A stretch of DNA of 64,000 nt, from positions 12,220 to 76,219 of the forward strand of contig JAGZJH010000007.1 in the NCBI GenBank assembly GCA_018365815.1. The letters run 5' to 3'. This stretch comes from Erysipelotrichaceae bacterium. GTDB lineage: Bacteria; Bacillota_I; Bacilli_A; Erysipelotrichales; Coprobacillaceae. The notes beneath the pieces are model-generated. The model made no database searches and was not told the DNA's origin. It saw nothing but the letters and a program-made list of their open reading frames with translations. The translations under genes were made by a program, and so were the position numbers. Positions within the stretch are counted from its first letter, which is position 1; each line of letters starts with the position of its first letter. This document shows positions 59,603 to 64,000 of this stretch, piece after piece.

Positions 59603-60133
59603 CTAACGACGTTTATAAACTAAATCAATAATTCCATTATAAAAAATCATATCACAAAGTTGTAGTTTAATTTCATTTTCAAAATGTCCAAAAAGGCGAA
59701 TTACTTCTCCTAAAAGAGTTGGGATAATAGAAATATAGAATTCATCGATTATGTCTTCTTTCATTAATTGATCGACAAGATTTGCACCGCCACAAATCCA
59801 AATATCCTTACCTTTTTCTTCTTTTAATTTTTTTTAAAGAAATACTGGATTTCCATCGGTAAATTGAATTTGCTTTGTAGAATTTGACTGTTCATGACTA
59901 AATACATAAGTCATGAAATCACTATATATCCACTTATTGATAGAAAGTTCACTGACTATTTGATGATAAGTATTCCAGCCCATAAAAACCGTATCAATTC
60001 TTTCAACAAATTTTGAATAAGAATCAATATTTTCATCATCATTTCTTTGTCCTTGTAGCCAATTGACTTTCCCATTTGAATCAGCAATATAACCATCAAG
60101 GCTCATGGCAATAAATAAAATTGTTTTTCTCAT
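59603..60133 (-). pseudogene. Dihydrofolate-reductase-like (RibD C-terminal domain) gene with in-frame stop
   Basis: The ATG at 60133 follows a GAGGAA site. The first 99 codons read MRKTILFIAMSLDGYIADSN ... VFMGWNTYHQI ... GNPVFL, as in the YyaP/YwjB family of dihydrofolate-reductase-like proteins. A TAA at 59834-59836 interrupts, but the same frame continues without any shift for 76 more codons: KKLKEEKGKDIWICGGANLV (the conserved W-GG segment) to YKRR and TAG at 59603-59605. Total 176 codons, the normal family length. A single base change explains the loss. Recent inactivation, readthrough or a sequencing error next to the A8 run are the options. Confidence 0.8.
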
Positions 60134-60272
60134 ATTAATTCCTCGTTATTTTTGATAATTGTTCTATTTTGTTTAACGCATAAAAAATATATTATTAGAT
60201 TTTTTAATTAGCATTCTAAAACAAAAGGTTAGCTCATGATTTATTGTTATATTTACCTTGATTATTTAGATA

Positions 60273-60325
60273 AAAAACTGAAACAAAATTTAACTTATAT
60301 CAAAGTCAATTTTATTTCAGTTTTT
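60273..60325 (-). terminator. hup terminator
   Basis: AAAAACTGAAA-C-AAAATT / AATTTT-A-TTTCAGTTTTT, with one mismatch and an 18-nt loop; a T run follows on the minus strand. Confidence 0.75.
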
Positions 60326-60327
60326 AA

Positions 60328-60618
60328 TTACTTATGATTAATTGCATCTTTTAATGATTTTGAGGCTTTGAATTTAGGAGATTTGCTTGCAGCAAAAGTC
60401 ATTGGTTGTTTTGTTAAAGGGTTAATTCCTTCTCTTGCTTCTCTTTTAACTAAATCAAATTTTCCAAACCCGTAGATATCAACAACATTTTCATTGACTA
60501 AAGCTTCTTTAATATCTTCAAATACTTTATTTAAAATACCTTCAGCATCTTTTTTTGTTAAATCAAATTCTTCAGCAAGACTAGCTGCTAAAACCTTTTT
60601 GTTGATTACTTCGTTCAT
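60328..60618 (-). CDS. hup: DNA-binding protein HU
   Basis: 96-residue histone-like dimer that bends and compacts DNA. MNEVINKKVLAASLAEEFDL start, the hydrophobic core helix AEGILNKVFEDIKEAL, then IYGFGKFDLVKREAREGINPLTKQPM, the beta arm with the conserved R-x-G-x-N-P, and FKASKSLKDAIN at the end. Asn-Pro-Leu at the arm tip is as in standard HU. Site AAGGAGG before the ATG. It is monocistronic with a strong terminator. Confidence 0.97.
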   Translation of the reverse strand: MNEVINKKVLAASLAEEFDLTKKDAEGILNKVFEDIKEALVNENVVDIYGFGKFDLVKREAREGINPLTKQPMTFAASKSPKFKASKSLKDAINHK

Positions 60619-60713
60619 AAAAAATCCTCCTTATATATTTGACTTAAATATTATATCACAATTTATTCTATTGTATATTAAATATTACCACTTTATTCAC
60701 TTATAATCATTAT

Positions 60714-61271
60714 TCAATCACTTAATTCTCGGCACTTTTCAATTCCTATAATATAAGGACATAAATCTTTATTAGGAATACTCATTTTAAAAACATTAAA
60801 ATAATAACTATCTAATTGACTTGCAAATTCATCAAAATACTCACTTTCATCATTACCATTATCATGACCGGGATAAAGCACTAAAATTAAAATTCCTTTT
60901 ACTTCTAATAAACGTAATGCTTCATTAACTGCTTCCTCACTTGTTTTTAATAAAGTAGTAATACTAGGATCTCCTTTAGGTAAATATCCAAAATTAAACA
61001 TACCAGCATGATAACTTGTGACATAATGTCTCACTAGATGATGTGAATCTAAAATCAATGTTGTATTAGTAATGCCTTCTTTTTCAAGTTTTTCTTGAGT
61101 ACGTTTTAAAGCAACCGGTTGAATATCAAAAGCATAAAGATGTCCATTAGGAACTAACCTTGCTAATTTTAATGTATCATTACCATTTCCCATTGTAAAA
61201 TCAACAACAATACTTGTCTGATCAATATACTCTTCAATAAAATCATATGCAAATTCCACAATTCGTTTCAC
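60714..61271 (-). CDS. mnmM: tRNA methyltransferase MnmM (YtqB)
   Basis: 185 residues from the GTG at 61271, 8 nt after GAGG; a GTG three codons earlier overlaps that site. Class I SAM methyltransferase with VVDFTMGNGNDTLKLA as motif I, FDIQ as motif II, FNFGYLPKGD as motif IV and LYPGHDNGNDES later. This is the YtqB family; Bacillus and Staphylococcus YtqB was identified as MnmM, which methylates nm5s2U to mnm5s2U at tRNA position 34. Its partner ytqA, adjacent in Bacillus, lies at 42721 here. Confidence 0.9.
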   Translation of the reverse strand: MKRIVEFAYDFIEEYIDQTSIVVDFTMGNGNDTLKLARLVPNGHLYAFDIQPVALKRTQEKLEKEGITNTTLILDSHHLVRHYVTSYHAGMFNFGYLPKGDPSITTLLKTSEEAVNEALRLLEVKGILILVLYPGHDNGNDESEYFDEFASQLDSYYFNVFKMSIPNKDLCPYIIGIEKCRELSD

Positions 61272-61353
61272 ATTTCTCACCTCAAAACTATTATAAACAA
61301 AACTTGAAAAAAAAAGAAGTCTAGTTTATCATAAAACAAAGGGGTTGAAAATC

Positions 61354-61818
61354 ATGATTTTAACAACAATGTGTTATTTACGAAAAAATAATCAAACATT
61401 AATGCTTTATCGTAATAAAAAAGAAAATGATCTCAATAAAGGCAAATGGATCGGTGTAGGTGGGAAATTTGAAGAGGGTGAATCACCTGAAGAATGTATT
61501 AAACGTGAAGTTTTTGAAGAAACAAATTTAAAAATTAATCAATTACAATTAAAAGCCTATGTCACTTTCCCAAAATTATATTATGGCAAAGATGAAGGAA
61601 TGTTTATTTTTATATGTGATGATTTTGAAGGGACACTTAAAGAATGTGATGAGGGAGAGTTACAATGGATCGATAATGATAAACTACTTTCATTAGACTT
61701 ATGGCCAGGTGATATTTATTTTTTAGAAATTTTAGATAAACCGGGATTTTATACGTTTAAAATGGTATATGAAAATGACCAATTAGTAGATTATGTAAAG
61801 GTGGAGTATCCAAAATGA
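61354..61818 (+). CDS. Nudix hydrolase (MutT/8-oxo-dGTPase-like)
   Basis: 154 residues from the ATG at 61354, 9 nt after AAAGGGG; a TTG three codons earlier is too close. The Nudix box is complete: GGKFEEGESPEECIKREVFEET (G-x5-E-x7-REVxEE, residues 32-54). KGKWIGVGGK before it and the length fit the Bacillota MutT/YtkD-like 8-oxo-dGTP diphosphatases, but other nucleotide substrates are possible. The stop overlaps the start of the following RpiR regulator by four bases (ATGA), so they form an operon. Confidence 0.88.
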   Translation: MILTTMCYLRKNNQTLMLYRNKKENDLNKGKWIGVGGKFEEGESPEECIKREVFEETNLKINQLQLKAYVTFPKLYYGKDEGMFIFICDDFEGTLKECDEGELQWIDNDKLLSLDLWPGDIYFLEILDKPGFYTFKMVYENDQLVDYVKVEYPK

Positions 61819-62621
61819 GAACTGCTTTTTATCAATTAGTTTTATTCATTAACACAACACCTAATCATGATGTCTATCATGAAGCTGCAAAAATCATTTT
61901 AAAAAACATACAACAAATTCCAAACTTGACAATTACCGATGTGGCTAATTTATGTTATGTATCACCTGCAACAATTAGTCGTTTATGTCGAAAATTAAAT
62001 TTTGATTCGTATTTTGACTTTATTGAATCTGTCACTTCTTCGATTAATGATTTTAATAAAGAATATTCAGAAATCTATTTTCCTAATCAAAAAGATTTTT
62101 TACTAAATCACACAGATACAAAAGAAATTATTACACAACATCAAATGAGTATTATTGATACTTTTAATAATTTATTTAATCAATTAGATGAAACAAAAAT
62201 TGATGAATTAACCACAATGATGCATAAAGCCAAGCGCATTATTTTTATAGGCAATTATTTTGCTCAAAATACCGCAATGCAATTAGAAATTGAGTTATCT
62301 TATTTAGGTAAACAGTGTTTTGGATTTTTTAATCAACAGGCACAAAAAGATATTTTAAACCAAACTAACGTAGAAGATTTAATTATCTTATCCTCACTAA
62401 CCGGTCATTTTATTACTTCTGCAAATGAAGTGATGCGTGTTTTTAAAAAAAGTCCAGCAAAAAAAGTAGTCATTACTCAAGGGATTTTTGATAAAGAAAT
62501 CGGCAAAGTTAATTTACATATCAACATAGGCAATAACAAAGAATCTTTAATTTCTAAGTTTGCTTTAACTTACATATTTGAAGTGATTGAAATGATATAT
62601 CATATTAAATACAATCGCTAA
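61815..62621 (+). CDS. MurR/RpiR-family regulator with SIS domain
   Basis: 268 residues: N-terminal HTH_6 (about 1-75) with LTITDVANLCYVSPATISRLCRKLNF (VANLCYVSPATISRLCRKL), then a SIS sugar-phosphate domain (about 115-255) with RIIFIGNYFAQNTAMQLEIEL and LIILSSLTGHF. Such proteins sense phosphosugars and usually regulate adjacent sugar catabolic or PTS genes, but here the only partner is the Nudix gene. The canonical SIS ligand Ser/Thr run is weak (GNYFAQN), so the effector could differ. Confidence 0.9.
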   Translation: MRTAFYQLVLFINTTPNHDVYHEAAKIILKNIQQIPNLTITDVANLCYVSPATISRLCRKLNFDSYFDFIESVTSSINDFNKEYSEIYFPNQKDFLLNHTDTKEIITQHQMSIIDTFNNLFNQLDETKIDELTTMMHKAKRIIFIGNYFAQNTAMQLEIELSYLGKQCFGFFNQQAQKDILNQTNVEDLIILSSLTGHFITSANEVMRVFKKSPAKKVVITQGIFDKEIGKVNLHINIGNNKESLISKFALTYIFEVIEMIYHIKYNR

Positions 62622-62679
62622 TGCAATGTCTTTTGATTTGTTCACTTAAAATTAACTATTTGAATTTTAATAAAATATA

Positions 62680-62702
62680 AAAACACCCTCATGATAGTGT
62701 TT
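62680..62702 (-). terminator. Possible terminator of the HD-domain gene
   Basis: AAACAC / GTGTTT stem with TTTTTATA on the minus-strand side, 70 bp after the stop codon. Weak. Confidence 0.35.
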
Positions 62703-62771
62703 AATCAACGTGAGTGAGTAAGCCTTTAGAATCTATGATGATTAAACCTCTATTATAATGATATTTTAATT

Positions 62772-63539
62772 TTATAGACTTTTTTGATAAATGTAATTTT
62801 CACAATGTTTTTTGATTAATTTCATTTTTTTAGATGTATTAGGTAAAGTATAGTCAATACGATCGATAACTTGGCTAACTCTTTGTGTCTTAACCAAATA
62901 ACAATAACTACTTTTAAAATTCAAATCAAATATAAATGCAATCCAAGAAACCCAAATATCCATTTTTGTTTTCCTTTTAGAACTTTTAATTAACTGACAA
63001 TTCATTACTTGGTCATAAATATAATCAGATAAAAATGTATTGCCTAATTCACTTTCAGTAATATCTAGTAGTGTATGTATAGTTTCAGTATTTTTAACTC
63101 TAAAATTATCAAGCTTATCTGCATCTCGAATTAATTTACAATGTAGTTGTTCAATTTTTGTTAAAGTGTTGGGTAATTTATAATCTGAATGATGTAAAAT
63201 TGCAAGTCGAATAATTTGATCATATTGACGTGTTAAAATAAAGTCACTAAGATGTTCTTGTTCAAATAAATATTCAATAGATAAAAGAGCATGACTGACT
63301 TGTTGATCATCAAAAGTATGGATTTTTTCAAATTGAATAAATCGCCCTACATCATGAAGTAATGCAATTAATAATGCAAGTTGATGATCTTCTTCACTTA
63401 GTTTTTCATTTGCTGCAATTTCATCTACACACGCCATCGTTTGATAAGTATGGCGTTTTTTTAGTAATAATTTTTCCTCTGTCATATTATAATTTTGACA
63501 AAACTGTTCAAATGCCTCTTTGGCATATTCTAAATCGAT
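62772..63539 (-). CDS. HD-domain phosphohydrolase
   Basis: 255 residues from a GTG at 63539, 8 nt after AAAGGTGG; no ATG in the region has a site, and an in-frame extension to 63584 would contain that site. HD motif: His in KRHTYQTMACVDEIA, HDVGRFIQFE (the HD pair), LAILHHSDYKLP and Asp in IRDADKLDNFR. The arrangement matches stand-alone HD phosphohydrolases acting on nucleotides or cyclic/alarmone nucleotides; it lacks the HD-GYP glycines. Cytosolic. Substrate unknown. Confidence 0.85.
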   Translation of the reverse strand: MDLEYAKEAFEQFCQNYNMTEEKLLLKKRHTYQTMACVDEIAANEKLSEEDHQLALLIALLHDVGRFIQFEKIHTFDDQQVSHALLSIEYLFEQEHLSDFILTRQYDQIIRLAILHHSDYKLPNTLTKIEQLHCKLIRDADKLDNFRVKNTETIHTLLDITESELGNTFLSDYIYDQVMNCQLIKSSKRKTKMDIWVSWIAFIFDLNFKSSYCYLVKTQRVSQVIDRIDYTLPNTSKKMKLIKKHCENYIYQKSL

Positions 63540-63648
63540 CACTATAATTCCCACCTTTAATATATTTTTATTAAATTTTATCATACTTACTCACTAAATT
63601 CATTAGTTTATGCGTTTTAAACTGATAAAATCATTGGCAATATAAAAA

Positions 63649-63689
63649 GAGATTTCATACTCTACTTATCATAGTAGAATTGAAATCCC
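63649..63689 (-). terminator. Terminator of the P-type ATPase gene
   Basis: GATTTCA / TGAAATC with an inner CTAC/GTAG hairpin, on the 3' side of the gene. Confidence 0.6.
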
Positions 63690-63698
63690 TGATTATAA

Positions 63699-64000
63699 TT
63701 ATTCTTCAACTTTCATTGTACGCATTGAATTTAAAATGGCGATAAATGTTACTCCCACATCAGCAAATACTCCCATCCACATATTAGATAATCCAAATGT
63801 AGTTAAGATCAATACACCGATTTTAATAAATAATGAAAATGATATATTTTGATTTAATACACGACCGGTTTTACGAGAAACTTTTAATGCAGTGGCTAAT
63901 GTATTTAAATCATCATTCATTAAAACAATATCTGCGGCTTCAATAGCCACATCACTACCAATTCCACCCATTGCTACACCAATATCACTTCTAGCAAGAA
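63699..64000 (-). CDS. Heavy-metal P1B-type ATPase, C-terminal end (partial)
   Basis: The last 100 residues of a metal-exporting P-type ATPase, running off the right edge. IGVAMGGIGSDVAIEAADIVLMNDDL is the hinge region of the P domain (seen as GSDVAIEAADIVLM). The membrane helices follow: QNISFSLFIKIGVLILTTFG and MWMGVFADVGVTFIAILNSMR. The Asp in the last helix (FADVG) is the transport-site residue of Zn/Cd/Pb exporters (CadA/ZntA group) rather than copper ATPases, which have MxxSS. The N-terminus and metal-binding domains are outside the window. Confidence 0.92.
   Translation of the reverse strand, partial: LARSDIGVAMGGIGSDVAIEAADIVLMNDDLNTLATALKVSRKTGRVLNQNISFSLFIKIGVLILTTFGLSNMWMGVFADVGVTFIAILNSMRTMKVEE

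Noticed and set aside
59603..60133. Frameshift in the dihydrofolate-reductase-like gene at the A8 run
   Set aside because: Codon-by-codon reading shows the downstream half is in the same frame as the start; only a TAA interrupts it.
1..64000. Prophage, insertion sequence, CRISPR, rRNA or tRNA loci
   Set aside because: No transposase, integrase, phage structural or cas genes, no regularly spaced direct repeats, and no tRNA-like cloverleaf or rRNA sequence was noticed on either strand.

Overview
The window is 64 kb of a very AT-rich (about 30% G+C by eye) low-GC Gram-positive chromosome. Its content is mostly core housekeeping. The markers are those of a spore-forming Bacillota cell: an alpha/beta-type small acid-soluble spore protein (26941-27150), EzrA, the c-di-AMP receptor DarA, the smc-ftsY-ylxM-ffh block, an ezrA / cysteine desulfurase / thiI block, a T-box leuS leader, a SAM-I riboswitch on metK and a C-minus ribosomal protein S4. 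PPi-dependent phosphofructokinase, malic enzyme, acetate kinase and an intracellular GH29 fucosidase fit an anaerobic, fermentative gut commensal. The combination points to Erysipelotrichia/Coprobacillaceae (Thomasclavelia, Coprobacillus and relatives). That assignment is inference from gene content and composition. I saw no rRNA, tRNA, prophage, insertion sequence or CRISPR array.

Layout. 1-4.9 kb: the start of a probable pseudouridine synthase gene, a DUF3800 gene, then a tight minus-strand operon (permuted NlpC/P60-like hydrolase, CapA-type lipoprotein, HAD-DUF523 fusion, malic enzyme). 4.9-9.6 kb: darA and cls diverge across a perfect 22-bp palindrome, followed by mutY, two paralogous HTH regulators and a DUF421 membrane protein. 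10-16.5 kb: nitroreductase, a small P-loop kinase, guaB (of the type known from Tritrichomonas foetus), pfp, then a MocR regulator divergent from an ECF vitamin-transporter S component, and a cold-shock gene. 16.6-24.5 kb: smc-ftsY-ylxM-ffh and an OmpR-type two-component system. 24.6-32.8 kb: nrnA-ackA, the spore protein gene, thiI, cysteine desulfurase, ezrA, and rpsD with a structured leader. 33-44 kb: a phosphatase-like EEP protein, MarR-MATE, leuS with its T-box, two coupled ABC-FtsX fusions, the radical SAM protein YtqA, and hpf. 44-49 kb: metK with its SAM-I riboswitch and an upstream 29-codon gene, nfu-marR, cvfD and pgi. 49-64 kb: fucosidase, SDR, rarA, tag, a second two-component system, enolase, aroE, a phosphoesterase, a broken dihydrofolate-reductase-like gene, hup, mnmM/ytqB, Nudix-RpiR, an HD protein and the end of a metal P-type ATPase.

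How the genes fit together. Glycolysis and fermentation are represented by pgi, pfp, eno, ackA and malic enzyme. tRNA maturation is represented by thiI with its sulfur donor, YtqA and YtqB. Translation control is unusually visible: a T-box with a CUC specifier, a pseudoknotted S4 leader and a SAM-I riboswitch with a readable antiterminator/terminator switch. No large novel system is evident. The most interesting items are the protist-type IMP dehydrogenase, the 29-codon gene between a strong promoter and the metK riboswitch, the HAD-DUF523 fusion operon, the palindrome between darA and cls, the MocR/ECF pair with its inverted-repeat operator, the paired ABC-permease fusions, and the fully in-frame nonsense mutation in the dihydrofolate-reductase-like gene.
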